A DNA stretch of 64,000 nucleotides, taken from contig OZ250157.1 of NCBI GenBank assembly GCA_965237765.1, positions 1,550,001 to 1,614,000 on the forward strand. Direction: 5' to 3'. This document shows, in pieces, positions 50,707-59,499 of the stretch. A program made the position numbers and the translations under genes. Origin of the DNA: WTGJ01 sp965237765 (lineage in GTDB: Bacteria > Chloroflexota > Anaerolineae > Aggregatilineales > Phototrophicaceae). Each line of letters opens with the position of its first letter. Within the stretch, counting starts at the first letter, position 1. The notes under the pieces were generated by a model, which ran no database searches, had not been told where the DNA came from, and worked only from the letters and a program-made list of their open reading frames with translations.

Positions 50707-52053
50707 TTAGCGGACGGTGATGTCGTCGCCGAGTTCGTTGGTGAGCTGGTTGAGGGCGATTTCCACCGCCTCCGCAGCGCTGGCTTCACCACTTTCCACA
50801 GCCTGGATACCGAGGAAGTAGGCGTTGGCCCAGGCGTTCCAACCGGGATCGTTGGGGAGGGAGGTCGTGTGATCCAGCATGTAGTGGTTGCCGCTCAGCA
50901 AGGGGTTGGCCTGGTAGGCCTCGCTCTCCAGCTGGGCGTTGAGGATGCCGAGGTGGAAGCTATCGATGGCGTGGCGGTTGTTGGCGTCCACGGTGGTGAC
51001 GGCGGCGATGAGGGCCATGGCCACATCGGCTGAGCCGCGCTCCGCGGCGTCCGCGGATATCATGTAGCTGAGCGGGTGTGTGAGCGTGATGGCGTTGCCC
51101 GTCTCCATCGCGGGGATGAGTGCCAGGCCGATGCGCGGGGTGAGGTAGTCATCGCCACCCTGATCGGCGACGTAGTTGAGGGCCCAGTTCGGCCAGTTCC
51201 AGGTACCGCCGGCGGCGAAGAGCACCGTATCGCCAGTGGCAATGGTGGGGTGCCAGACCTGGTTCCAATCGGTGCCGATGAGGTCGGCGCGCATGATGCC
51301 GGAAGCGGTCATGCCGCCGAGCAGCTCATAAACCTTCAGCAGGGCGTCGCTATCGATGGCGAGGTTGCCCATGTCATCGAATACTTCGCCGCCCATGCCA
51401 TAGTAGTAGTAGAGGAAGTCGGGGCCGTTGCTGGGGCGATGCCAGAAGCCATTGCCCTCTTCTACGACGCCTTCTTCCACCGCGGCCGCGGCCGTGGCGA
51501 TCAGGTCGTTGAAGGTAAATTCGCCAGCGGCCACTGCCGCGGGCAGGCCTTCGATGGCCTCTTCATCCCAGCCGAGGTCCGCCAATAGCACCTTGGAATA
51601 GAAGATGGGGCGCGCTTCGGCGTCCTGTGGGATGCCGTAGGTGACGCCGCCGAGCTGCTGGCTAGCCCAGAGCGCGGCGACGACGTCCTCGAATTCGGCG
51701 TGCATGGGGATGAGGTCGTCGAGCGGGATGACAATGCCGGCCGCGCCCCAGGCGCCGATGTCTTCGTGGCCGCTGAGGATGATATCAGGCGCTTGCCCGG
51801 CCTCGGCCGCGAGCACGAATTCTTGCTTGTAATCACCCCAGCTGATGCTGTCCTGGATGAGATTTAGTTCGATGTCGATGCCAAGGGCCATCTCGACTGA
51901 TTCTTCGACCTCGGCGAAGTTGTTGCAGCGCCAATCCTCTTCGGGTGGCGTTGCTAGGCAGCGGATGGTGATGGTTGTGGCGTCTTGCGCTTGCAGCGCG
52001 CCGCCGAACGCCACGAGCAATAACACGAACAACAGGACGAGTGAGCGTTTCAT
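50707..52053 (-). CDS. Carbohydrate/glycerophosphodiester ABC substrate-binding protein
   Basis: A 448-residue exported solute-binding protein of family 1 (CUT1). The ATG at 52053 has GGAG 7 bases upstream and starts the signal peptide MKRSLVLLFVLLLVAFGGALQAQ; the longer frame from 52146 is not credible. No lipobox is seen. Features include WGDYKQEFVLAAEAGQAPDIILSGHEDIGAWGAAGIVIPLDDLI and GDTVLFAAGGTWNWPNWAL. With a phosphodiesterase in the same operon, glycerophosphodiesters or glycerol phosphate are plausible ligands (Ugp-like), but sugar ligands cannot be excluded. It heads a coupled minus-strand operon that runs to about 44.85 kb. Confidence 0.88.
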   Translation of the reverse strand: MKRSLVLLFVLLLVAFGGALQAQDATTITIRCLATPPEEDWRCNNFAEVEESVEMALGIDIELNLIQDSISWGDYKQEFVLAAEAGQAPDIILSGHEDIGAWGAAGIVIPLDDLIPMHAEFEDVVAALWASQQLGGVTYGIPQDAEARPIFYSKVLLADLGWDEEAIEGLPAAVAAGEFTFNDLIATAAAAVEEGVVEEGNGFWHRPSNGPDFLYYYYGMGGEVFDDMGNLAIDSDALLKVYELLGGMTASGIMRADLIGTDWNQVWHPTIATGDTVLFAAGGTWNWPNWALNYVADQGGDDYLTPRIGLALIPAMETGNAITLTHPLSYMISADAAERGSADVAMALIAAVTTVDANNRHAIDSFHLGILNAQLESEAYQANPLLSGNHYMLDHTTSLPNDPGWNAWANAYFLGIQAVESGEASAAEAVEIALNQLTNELGDDITVR

Positions 52054-52239
52054 GATCTTTCTCCTCATAGAGCGAGTAAATGCTGCTGCGCCGGTGTGTT
52101 GTGTCGGCCAAGTGACGCGAGCAAAGTTAATGATACCACGTAGCAATCAAATATGCACGCAATTAAGGCAAGATCAGTGGAATGCGACAATTTGAAAAAC
52201 GCGCCCAGCGTCAGGTGGGACATTTTGCTGCCATTTATC

Positions 52240-52258
52240 AGAACATGTGTGCTATATT
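52240..52258 (+). promoter_or_regulatory. Candidate operator/promoter of the phage structural module
   Basis: AGAACATGTGTGCTATATT includes GAAC-ATGT-GTGC, close to the GAAC-N4-GTTC SOS-box form, and TATATT at 52253-52258 as a possible minus-10 element 29 bases before the start at 52287. It matches 16 of 19 positions with the motif at 1007-1025 beside the LexA-type gene. A shared regulator is possible. Confidence 0.35.
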
Positions 52259-52286
52259 TATCGCCCCAACGACGAGGAGGCGGCCC

Positions 52287-54209
52287 ATGCCCGGTGAGAT
52301 TCACAACGATGCCCGCAGCGACCATCCCCCTGCGCTGAAGGCGTTGGACGAAAACGGCCGCATCGGCGGCTACCTCGTTGTATGGGGCTCGCCCGCGCAG
52401 CGTGACCTGCAGGGCGAATACTTCACCCCCGAAACGGAACTGGGGTTGGATTGGTACGACCGTCGCCCCGCGCTCTACCACCACGGCCAGGATGCCGCCC
52501 TCAAGAGCGCTCTCGTCGGCGTGCTGGATACCCTGCGCGCTGACGAGATCGGCCTCTGGGCGGAGGCGCAGCTGGAACGGCGCTTGCGCTATTTCCGCGC
52601 GCTCGTGCAGCTGGTGAAGCGCGGCGCGTTGGGATGGTCGTCCGGCAGCCTGCCCCAGTTGCGCGAGGTCGCCAGCGATGGGCGCATCCTGTGTTGGCCC
52701 ATCGTTGAGGGCAGCCTCACCCCTACGCCGGCCGAGCCGCGCCAAACGGGAATCCAGAGCCTGAAGAGCGCCTACGCGGCCCTGGGCCTGGATAGCGCGC
52801 GTTGGCTTCAGCACGCCGGCGCATCGTCCGATAACCATATGAAAGGCTGTAACACCATGTCTCATCACCTGTCGAACGGCGGCAATGGCAACCCCACGCC
52901 TGCCAGCGTCGCCTATCAACCGTCCTCAATTCCTCAGGAGCTGCCCCAGTTTCCCCAGGAACCGGCCCGGTTTCAGCAAGAACCGGCCCGGTTTCCTCAG
53001 GAACCGGCCCGCAAGCACCTTCCCCTCACCGTCAACGCCGCCGCTCCGCGCGTCGGCAGCCCCTACGATGACCTCTCTGCGCTGGATCTGCTGCATGGCT
53101 ACGTCCTGCTCTCCGCCGGCCGCCAATTCCGCGGCGTGAGCGAGCGTTACGCCAACGCGCTGGCGCAGAAGGTCGTCGGCGCGGGGATGACGGCGCGCAA
53201 GTCCGACGAGCTGAGCCATTCTACGCAGACGAGCTTTGGCGACGAATGGGTGCCGAATCTCTGGAGCGCGCAAGTCTGGCAGCAGGCGCGGCTCAGCAAC
53301 GTCATCCTCCCCCTCTTCCGCGCGATCGAGATGCCGAGCAATCCCTTTCACCTGCCCGTCGAGGGCACGGACCCGACCGTCTATTTCGTCCCCGAAACCA
53401 CCGGCGAGGGCCAACTCGCGCTGGATGCCGCCGCGTCGGCCATTCCGGATAGCAAGATCGGCTCGAAGAAGCTGACGCTCAACGCGAGCAAGCTGGCCTT
53501 ACGCGTGGGTTTCAGCGCCGAGCTGGTGGAAGATTCCATCGTGCCCGTGCTGCAGATGTTCCGCGAGCAAGCGTTGCGGGCCATCGCCGATAGCATCGAT
53601 TACACCTTGCTGAATGGCGATACGGCCGGCGCGAGCGCTAATATCAACCAGCCGGGCGCGGCGACTACCGCGAACGCTCGCTATCGCGCTTTTGATGGCC
53701 TGCGCAAGCTGCCGCTCGTCACCAAAACGGCCCATAAGGTCGATGCCAATGGCGAACCGACGCTGGCTTTGTTGCGGCAGACTCGGTTCTCCTTACCGAT
53801 GCGTTACGCCGCCCGCCCGAGCGACCTGGCCTGGATCGTCGACGGCGGCAGCTACGCGAAGTTCCTCGCCATATCCGAATTCCTGACGATGGATAAGGCC
53901 GGCGCGGCGGCCACCGCGCAAACCGGACAGATCGGCTTCGCCGATGGAGTGCCGGTCGTGGTCAGCGCCGAAATGCCGCTCACCGATGGCACTTCCGGCA
54001 AAGTGCATAGCACCGCCAGCCGCAACATGCGCGGTTCGGCGCTTTGCGTTTATCGCCCGGGTTGGTATGTCGGCTACCGGCGCCGCATCGCGGTCAGCGT
54101 CGACTACTTGCCCTACTACGATTCCTATCAGCTGACGACGACCGTGCGCCTCGCGTTCATCAATTACGACGAGGACGTCGCCGCCGCGCTTTACAACATC
54201 CAGATATAG
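52287..54209 (+). CDS. Phage prohead protease-major capsid fusion, HK97 type
   Basis: A 640-residue protein; the ATG at 52287 has GAGGAGG 6 bases upstream. Residues 1-190 resemble an HK97-type prohead protease (IGGYLVVWGSPAQRDLQGEYFTPETELGLDWYDRRPALYHHGQD; VKRGALGWSSGSLP has the serine). A linker of about 60 residues contains three 7-residue repeats, F-P/Q-Q-E-P-A-R. Residues about 270-640 are an HK97-fold major capsid protein (WVPNLWSAQVWQQARLSNVILPLFRAIEMPSNPFHLPVEG; KIGSKKLTLNASKLALRVGFSAELVEDSI; MRGSALCVYRPGW). Protease and capsid are usually separate; fusions are known in some phages. It begins a five-gene structural module. Confidence 0.85.
   Translation: MPGEIHNDARSDHPPALKALDENGRIGGYLVVWGSPAQRDLQGEYFTPETELGLDWYDRRPALYHHGQDAALKSALVGVLDTLRADEIGLWAEAQLERRLRYFRALVQLVKRGALGWSSGSLPQLREVASDGRILCWPIVEGSLTPTPAEPRQTGIQSLKSAYAALGLDSARWLQHAGASSDNHMKGCNTMSHHLSNGGNGNPTPASVAYQPSSIPQELPQFPQEPARFQQEPARFPQEPARKHLPLTVNAAAPRVGSPYDDLSALDLLHGYVLLSAGRQFRGVSERYANALAQKVVGAGMTARKSDELSHSTQTSFGDEWVPNLWSAQVWQQARLSNVILPLFRAIEMPSNPFHLPVEGTDPTVYFVPETTGEGQLALDAAASAIPDSKIGSKKLTLNASKLALRVGFSAELVEDSIVPVLQMFREQALRAIADSIDYTLLNGDTAGASANINQPGAATTANARYRAFDGLRKLPLVTKTAHKVDANGEPTLALLRQTRFSLPMRYAARPSDLAWIVDGGSYAKFLAISEFLTMDKAGAAATAQTGQIGFADGVPVVVSAEMPLTDGTSGKVHSTASRNMRGSALCVYRPGWYVGYRRRIAVSVDYLPYYDSYQLTTTVRLAFINYDEDVAAALYNIQI
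52950..53012 (+). repeat. 21-bp tandem repeats in the protease-capsid linker
   Basis: About three in-frame 21-bp units encode F-P-Q-E-P-A-R, F-Q-Q-E-P-A-R and F-P-Q-E-P-A-R, with a degenerate unit before them (ELPQFPQEP). The core GAACCGGCCCG recurs exactly in each. They lie between protease and capsid domains, where a scaffold-like segment is usually cut. Confidence 0.75.
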
Positions 54210-54283
54210 CCGAGCGAATGTGGGGGAGGGGCCGCGCGCCCTTCCCCCGCCGCCCATTCGAGAGATACGGAGGGAGTACCACC

Positions 54284-55093
54284 ATGTATACCGTCGTCAC
54301 TTTGTTTCAGCTGCGCGCGCACCTGGGCTTGCGCCCGGAAGAGACCGCGGACGACCATCGCCTGCTCTGGGCGCTGGGCGCGGCCACGCGGCATTGCGAA
54401 CGCTTCACCGGCCGAAAGTTGTTGCCGCACCACGCCACGCACTATCACGATGTCGATCGCCGCCACCCCCAGGAACTGTTGCTGGATGACGACTTGCTCG
54501 AGCTGACGGGCGTGACGAATGGCGATGGACGCTCCATCCCTTTGTCGCAATTGCGGCGCCTCCCGAATGCGCGTCAGCCGGCCAGTGCCCTACGCCTCGC
54601 CAACGGCACGCAATTCGTTTATCACGATACGCCCTTGGCGGCTGTGGCCATCGCCGGAATCTGGGGCTGGCATGACGATTGGTCGCGCGCCTGGCGGGAT
54701 ACGGGCGCGACCGTGCAGGAAGGCCCGCTAGCTGCCGCTGCGCATACGCTGGCCGCGCCGGCCGAAGATGCGCGCGAGGGCCAGGCGCCGCGCTTCCAAG
54801 TCGGGCAATTGCTGCGCATCGGCGCGGAATATTTGTGCCTGCGCCAGATCGAGGCGGCGGGTGATGGCACGCTCACGCTCTCCGTCATGCGCGGCGCGCA
54901 GGATAGCCAGGCGAGCTCGCACGCCGCCGGCGCCGCCATCCACAGTTACCACCCGCCGCCGGACCTCGCGCAGGCCGCCTTGCAATTGGCCGCCTGGCTG
55001 GTGCAGGTGCAACGGCAACTCGCTTCGCAAGACCTGCCGCCGGCCATCCGCACGCTATTGCGCGGTTTGCGGCGCGCGGTCGTCCGCGCCTGA
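54284..55093 (+). CDS. Phage head-tail connector-like protein
   Basis: A 269-residue protein in the place, after the capsid gene, where HK97-like phages and gene transfer agents encode the adaptor (gp6-like) protein. The N-terminal helix bundle (TVVTLFQLRAHLGLRPEETADDHRLLWALGAATRHCERFTGRKLLP) with its A-x-R-x-C-E-R-x-T-G-R pattern is typical of connectors, and the last helices (LAQAALQLAAWLVQVQRQLASQ) also fit. The middle is beta-rich and longer than in gp6 (usually about 100-200 residues). The ATG at 54284 follows GGAGGGAG; the frame is open earlier without a site. Confidence 0.7.
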   Translation: MYTVVTLFQLRAHLGLRPEETADDHRLLWALGAATRHCERFTGRKLLPHHATHYHDVDRRHPQELLLDDDLLELTGVTNGDGRSIPLSQLRRLPNARQPASALRLANGTQFVYHDTPLAAVAIAGIWGWHDDWSRAWRDTGATVQEGPLAAAAHTLAAPAEDAREGQAPRFQVGQLLRIGAEYLCLRQIEAAGDGTLTLSVMRGAQDSQASSHAAGAAIHSYHPPPDLAQAALQLAAWLVQVQRQLASQDLPPAIRTLLRGLRRAVVRA

Positions 55094-55110
55094 GCGATAG
55101 CAGAGCGACG

Positions 55111-55581
55111 ATGCCCGCTTTCCGCGACGCGCTGCAGGCCCTGGCCGCCCTCGAACTGCCGGGCCTGCGCGCCCACTATGGCCTGGCGGATATACCGGAT
55201 ACGCTCGCGCCCGCGCAGCTGCCCGCGCTGCTCACCTTGCCGGGGGAAACGCCGGAAGGATCAGCGCGGCGGCCGCTCTTCGGCGCGCGCGCCGGCGGCT
55301 TCGAAGCGCTCGCTTTCCGCGGAGCCGCCGCCACCATCACCCTACACCCCTGGCATCTATTGCTCGTCGCGCCGACGGGAGAGGGACTCGGTCTGCGCTC
55401 GCACCTGCCGCGCCTGGTCGATCTGCTCGATGCGTATTTCAAAGCGTTGTCGACGGATGTAACCCTGGGCGGGCGCTTGCTGGAACCAACGCAATTGCAG
55501 GTGGAGATTGGCGTCTTCTCACATGGCGGCGCCGAATACCACGGTTGCCTGTTGCGCCACCTGTGGAAGTTGGCCCTTTGA
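55111..55581 (+). CDS. Phage structural protein, probably tail completion
   Basis: A 156-residue protein between connector and tail gene, with no motif that I can name. It has a helical start (FRDALQALAALELPGLRAHYGL), a short beta region (FEALAFRGAAATITLHPWHLLLVAPTG) and a helix (LPRLVDLLDAYFKAL), an alpha/beta arrangement like tail-terminator or head-completion proteins. The position supports such a role. Its stop overlaps the next start (TGATG), so the two are translated together. It could also be a head-tail stopper. Confidence 0.55.
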   Translation: MPAFRDALQALAALELPGLRAHYGLADIPDTLAPAQLPALLTLPGETPEGSARRPLFGARAGGFEALAFRGAAATITLHPWHLLLVAPTGEGLGLRSHLPRLVDLLDAYFKALSTDVTLGGRLLEPTQLQVEIGVFSHGGAEYHGCLLRHLWKLAL

Positions 55582-57122
55582 TGGACGATCCTGCCGGTTA
55601 TCGCGTCGCTATCGATACGGGCGACGACGGCCTCTTCGCTACCGACCTGAGTGCGGCGGTCATCGCTTTATCCTGGCGTTTGGGTATGGGCGCGTCGGGC
55701 GACCGGCTGGCCGCGCCGGCCCGCGCTCACGTCAGCCTGCGCAACGAGATGCGCCACCATTCGCCGGAAGCCTCACCCTTGCCCTTGCTGCCGGGCCTTG
55801 GGCTCCGCATCCGCTATGTAGACGACACCGGCAAAGCGACCACGCTCTTCCAGGGCCAGCTCGCGCACGCCGAGCCGCAAACGGGCAGCCAGGGGCCGCG
55901 CCGCGCCACCCTGTATGCTGAAGATTGGCAGCACCAGTTGCGCGAAAACGACACCCAGCTGCCCACCAGAGAGAGCGCCCGCGCCGACGAAATCATCGCC
56001 GATATCCTGGATGCGCTGCCCATCCGGCGGCGCGAGTTGGCTGGCCGCGCCATCCTCGGCCTGGCGGAGCATGATGCCCTAGGAGAAACGACGCACCTCT
56101 TCAGCGGCGAGACGGTGCCGCGGATATTGGAGCGTGGCCGCTCGCGTTTCACCCTGGTTACGGAGCGTTGGCTTTCGGGCATCAGCGCCTGGGAGGCGAT
56201 TCGCCGCATCGTCGAGAGCGAGCGCGGCCGCTTCTATTGCGACCGTTTGGGGCGTGCGGTCTTCCTGCAGCGCCATCACCTGCTGAAGTCAGCAGAGCCC
56301 GCCGCTCATTTTTTTGAGAATGCCGACGCGCTGGAATATGGGCATGGCGACGGCATTTGCAACGAATGGCGTGTCCGTTTGCAGCCGCGCCGCCGCGGCC
56401 CGGCGGGGACGACGCTATGGCAATTGCGCTCGCCCCTTCACCTGGAAGCAGGCGCCAGCATCGTGCTGCGCGCACACTTTCGCGACGCGCTCGGGCGAAA
56501 AGTGGGCGCGCTGCGCATCGAAGATCCCATTGCTGGCGAAGACTACCGCGCGTATCGTGACGCCGCTGGCGCGGGTCGAGAAGAGACCGCCGCCATCCAC
56601 TTGCGCCTGCGGGAACGCGCGGCCGATTCCGCCCTGGTCAGCGCGCAGAACCTCGCGCGTTACCCGCTCTTCCTGGCGGCGGGGTTGCGATTGCGCGGCA
56701 CACCCATCTGGGAAGACGCACCCCTGACTGTGGCCGCGAGCGATGGCCGGAGCATCGCCCATTATGGCCGGCGCCCGCGCGAGTTGCCGCTGCTGGCGCT
56801 GAATGACCCCGAGACGGCCTTCCAACTGGCGTGCTTCGAGTTGGCGCAAACGGCCGCCGCGCGCGGAAACATGCGCTCGATCACCCTTGCCCAACGCGCG
56901 CACCTGCCACAAATCCTCGCGCGCAGCCTCTTCGACCGCATCCAGATCACAGATGAGCAGACCGGCCACAGCGCGCCTTATTTCATCGTCGCCGAGGAGC
57001 ACGAGGTGACGCATGGTGGGCAGCGTCACGAATGCCGCTGGCTGCTCGAGGCGGCCAATACGGCGCATTTCGCCACCTTCGGCCGCAGCCGCTTCTCTGA
57101 GAAGCCCCTGCTCGCATATTAG
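55581..57122 (+). CDS. Phage tail/baseplate hub-like protein
   Basis: A 513-residue protein with no sure family. The ATG at 55581 overlaps the previous stop (TGATG); the frame also runs earlier, to 55545, without a site. Segments LRIRYVDDTGKATTLFQGQLAHAEPQ and AWEAIRRIVESERGRFYCDRLGRAVFLQRHHLL look like phage tail hub (gp27/late-control-D-like) proteins: beta-barrel, then a helical hook and second barrel. Late sequence HLRLRERAADSALVSAQNLARYPLF is probably surface helix. Its size and place suggest a tail tip or receptor-binding part. Another possibility is a minor tail protein of siphophage type. Confidence 0.55.
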   Translation: MDDPAGYRVAIDTGDDGLFATDLSAAVIALSWRLGMGASGDRLAAPARAHVSLRNEMRHHSPEASPLPLLPGLGLRIRYVDDTGKATTLFQGQLAHAEPQTGSQGPRRATLYAEDWQHQLRENDTQLPTRESARADEIIADILDALPIRRRELAGRAILGLAEHDALGETTHLFSGETVPRILERGRSRFTLVTERWLSGISAWEAIRRIVESERGRFYCDRLGRAVFLQRHHLLKSAEPAAHFFENADALEYGHGDGICNEWRVRLQPRRRGPAGTTLWQLRSPLHLEAGASIVLRAHFRDALGRKVGALRIEDPIAGEDYRAYRDAAGAGREETAAIHLRLRERAADSALVSAQNLARYPLFLAAGLRLRGTPIWEDAPLTVAASDGRSIAHYGRRPRELPLLALNDPETAFQLACFELAQTAAARGNMRSITLAQRAHLPQILARSLFDRIQITDEQTGHSAPYFIVAEEHEVTHGGQRHECRWLLEAANTAHFATFGRSRFSEKPLLAY

Positions 57123-57145
57123 CCACCCCAGCAGAAGGAGATCCT

Positions 57146-57649
57146 ATGCCCTGGAATGACCCCAAGACCTGGAATACTGGCGACCTGCTCACCGCGCTGG
57201 AGATGAATTCCGAGTTGCGTGATAACCTGCGCTACCTCAAGGAATTGCCCTATGCGCAGAGCACCATCCGCCAAGGAGCGAATTACAGCTCCAGCAGCCG
57301 GAGCTTCGTCGATATCGATGCCAGCGCCCTCTCACTCACGCTGAGGACGGCCGGCGCCGCCCAGATCGGCTTCCTCGGCACTTTCCAGATGGATCGTTCC
57401 GCTGTGCTCTATCTGGATTTACTGGTCGATGGCGTTCGCATCGGCAATGATCGTGGGATGGCCTGCGTGCGTTTCTCGGAAGCCAACGAGCCGCACAGTT
57501 TCGCCTTCACGCTCCTGCGCGACCAGCTGACGCCCGGCGAGCGCACCTTCCGTATGCAATGGCGCGTCTTGAGTGGGAACGTGACCCTTTTCGCGGCGGC
57601 GAGTAGCAACGACCCGCCCGCCTTCTTTTGGGCGCGCGCGTTGCCCTAG
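57146..57649 (+). CDS. Phage tail-fibre-associated protein
   Basis: A 167-residue protein. Its opening, MPWNDPKTWNTGDLLTALEMN and ELRDNLRYLKE, is a segment that recurs in phage tail and fibre-like proteins (W-x-x-G-x-L-L-T-A-x-x-L/M-N-x-x-L-R-D-N). The rest is beta-rich (SFVDIDASALSLTLRT; AAQIGFLGTFQMDRSAVLYLDLLVDG), a jelly-roll-like shape suitable for a trimeric tip. AGAAGGAG precedes the ATG. It ends the module; its stop overlaps the adenine deaminase stop by 4 bases on the other strand, so no tail-tape, lysis or integrase gene follows. Confidence 0.7.
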   Translation: MPWNDPKTWNTGDLLTALEMNSELRDNLRYLKELPYAQSTIRQGANYSSSSRSFVDIDASALSLTLRTAGAAQIGFLGTFQMDRSAVLYLDLLVDGVRIGNDRGMACVRFSEANEPHSFAFTLLRDQLTPGERTFRMQWRVLSGNVTLFAAASSNDPPAFFWARALP

Positions 57650-59472
57650 TCGCCTGCGGCGAGGAGCGGGATGTGCTCGAAGCGCGTGACGTTCAGCAAA
57701 CCGCGGTCGGTGATGCGCAGTTCGGGGATGACAGCCAGAGCCAGCAGGCTGAATTGCATGAAGGCGTTATTCAAGCGACAACCGCAAGCGGCCATCGCCT
57801 CGATCAGCGCGGCCGATTGAGCGGCGACGACGGCCGCCGGCTCTAACGACATCAGGCCACCCAGGGGCAAGGGGATGAGCGCGCGTTCGCTAAGTGCGCG
57901 CTCATCCCCTTGCAGCACGAGCGCACCGCCGCCGATCTCCACCAGGCGCGCGATGGCCGCGGCCATCGCCGCTGTATCGGTGCCCATCACGATCAAGTGG
58001 TGGCAATCGTGGGCGATGCTGCTGGCGATGGCGCAATTTCCGCGCAAACCGAAGCCTCCTACGAAGGCGTTCACTACATCACCGCTGCCGTGATGTCGCT
58101 CGATGAGCGAGAGGCGCGCGATATCCTGCGCCTCGTCCAGCTGGATGCGCCCCGCCCGCACCGGCAAGCGCGCCGTACGATGCTCGGTCGGCGCCTGGTT
58201 CTCGATGACGCCGATGACATTCACACAGCAGGATTCGCCACTCGCGGCGATTTCTAGCGCAGCGGCGGACGGCAAACGCCCGACATTCACGGAAGTGAGG
58301 AAGTGCGGTGGGTGCGTGAAAGCGGGCAGTTCTACGCTCAGCTCGCCATCCTCCGCCAGCAATTGCCCGCGCGCGAAAACCGTTTCGACACGAAATTCGG
58401 CCAGATCCGGCACGAGCAAGATATCCGCGCGGCGCCCGGGCGTGATGCTGCCCAATTCGCGCTCCAGCCCAAAATGTTGCGCGGGGTTGAGCGTCGCCAG
58501 CTGTATGGCCATCAGGGGGTCGCAACCGCAATCGATGGCGTGGCGCAGGACGCGGTCCATATGCCCTTCGTCGACTAGGGTGGCGGCGTGCGCGTCATCC
58601 GTGCAGAGGATGAAGGATCGCGAATCCAGCACGGAGCGGCCGTTGGCTCCTGGCGCGGTGATGGCCGGGATTTGCGCCTCGACGTCATACCAGGCGGAGC
58701 CAAAGCGCAGCATCGGGCGCATGCCGCGGCGGGCGCGGGCGATGGCGTCTTGCTGGCGTGTGTTCTCGTGGTCGTCGGCAGGGCCGCTAGCGACATAGGC
58801 GTGGAAAGCGCGGCCAAGGTCTGGGCTGGCGTAATGACCGCCGACGGTTTTGCCAGCGCGCATGGTGGTGGCGATCATCGCGTGCGGCGTGTGATCGCCC
58901 GCGACCACGCCGGGGAAATTCATCATCTCGCCGAGGCCGATGATGCCCTCCCAACCGAGCGCGGCTTCGATTTCGGAAGGCGTGATGGTGGCGCCGGCTC
59001 GCTCCAGCCCCGGCGCCGAGGGCACGCAGGATGGCAACTGCAGGTAAAAGGCGATGGGTTGCTGGCGCGCTTCCGCCAGCATCAACTCTACCCCCGCCAT
59101 GCCGAAAACGTTGGCCATCTCGTGCGGGTCGGCGAAAACGGCCGTCGTGCCATGCGGGATGACGGCGCGCGCGTATTCCGTGACGCTCAACATGCTGCTC
59201 TCGACATGCATATGCGCATCCAGCAAGCCGGGCACGAGGCAACGCCCCGCCGCTTCCACCACTTCCGTCTGCGCGCTGGCGCAATGATCCAGCCCGGGGC
59301 CGACGGCGGCGATGCGCCCGGCCACGATGGCCACATCCGTTTTCGGAATCAGTTCGCGCGTATACGTATTCACCCAGCGGCCGTCGCGAATGAGCATATC
59401 CGCCGGCCGCCGACCCATGGCGACATCCGCCAGCGTTTGCGTCAGCTCATGCCAGGGGCGCAAAGCGGCCAT
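57646..59472 (-). CDS. ade: Adenine deaminase
   Basis: A 608-residue amidohydrolase-family deaminase that converts adenine to hypoxanthine and ammonia in purine salvage. LVPGLLDAHMHVESSML holds the first metal-binding histidines, GTTAVFADPHEMANVFG follows, and the later GHYASPDLG and ILCTDDAHAATLVDEGHMD are the ADE-type active-site blocks. The C-terminal third (HHGSGDVVNAFVGGFGLRGNCAIASSIAHDCHHLIVMG) is the typical adenine deaminase extension. Length is near the usual 580-600. It stands alone between the phage module and the tRNA gene. Confidence 0.93.
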   Translation of the reverse strand: MAALRPWHELTQTLADVAMGRRPADMLIRDGRWVNTYTRELIPKTDVAIVAGRIAAVGPGLDHCASAQTEVVEAAGRCLVPGLLDAHMHVESSMLSVTEYARAVIPHGTTAVFADPHEMANVFGMAGVELMLAEARQQPIAFYLQLPSCVPSAPGLERAGATITPSEIEAALGWEGIIGLGEMMNFPGVVAGDHTPHAMIATTMRAGKTVGGHYASPDLGRAFHAYVASGPADDHENTRQQDAIARARRGMRPMLRFGSAWYDVEAQIPAITAPGANGRSVLDSRSFILCTDDAHAATLVDEGHMDRVLRHAIDCGCDPLMAIQLATLNPAQHFGLERELGSITPGRRADILLVPDLAEFRVETVFARGQLLAEDGELSVELPAFTHPPHFLTSVNVGRLPSAAALEIAASGESCCVNVIGVIENQAPTEHRTARLPVRAGRIQLDEAQDIARLSLIERHHGSGDVVNAFVGGFGLRGNCAIASSIAHDCHHLIVMGTDTAAMAAAIARLVEIGGGALVLQGDERALSERALIPLPLGGLMSLEPAAVVAAQSAALIEAMAACGCRLNNAFMQFSLLALAVIPELRITDRGLLNVTRFEHIPLLAAGD

Positions 59473-59499
59473 GCGGACGACCTACCCGCGCCCCGTGAT

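Noticed and set aside
33933..57649. A single intact prophage from 33.9 to 57.6 kb
   Set aside because: The intervening 17 kb holds menA, two complete ABC systems, tatA and an aldolase-like gene, all bacterial. No integrase, terminase or attachment repeats were seen.
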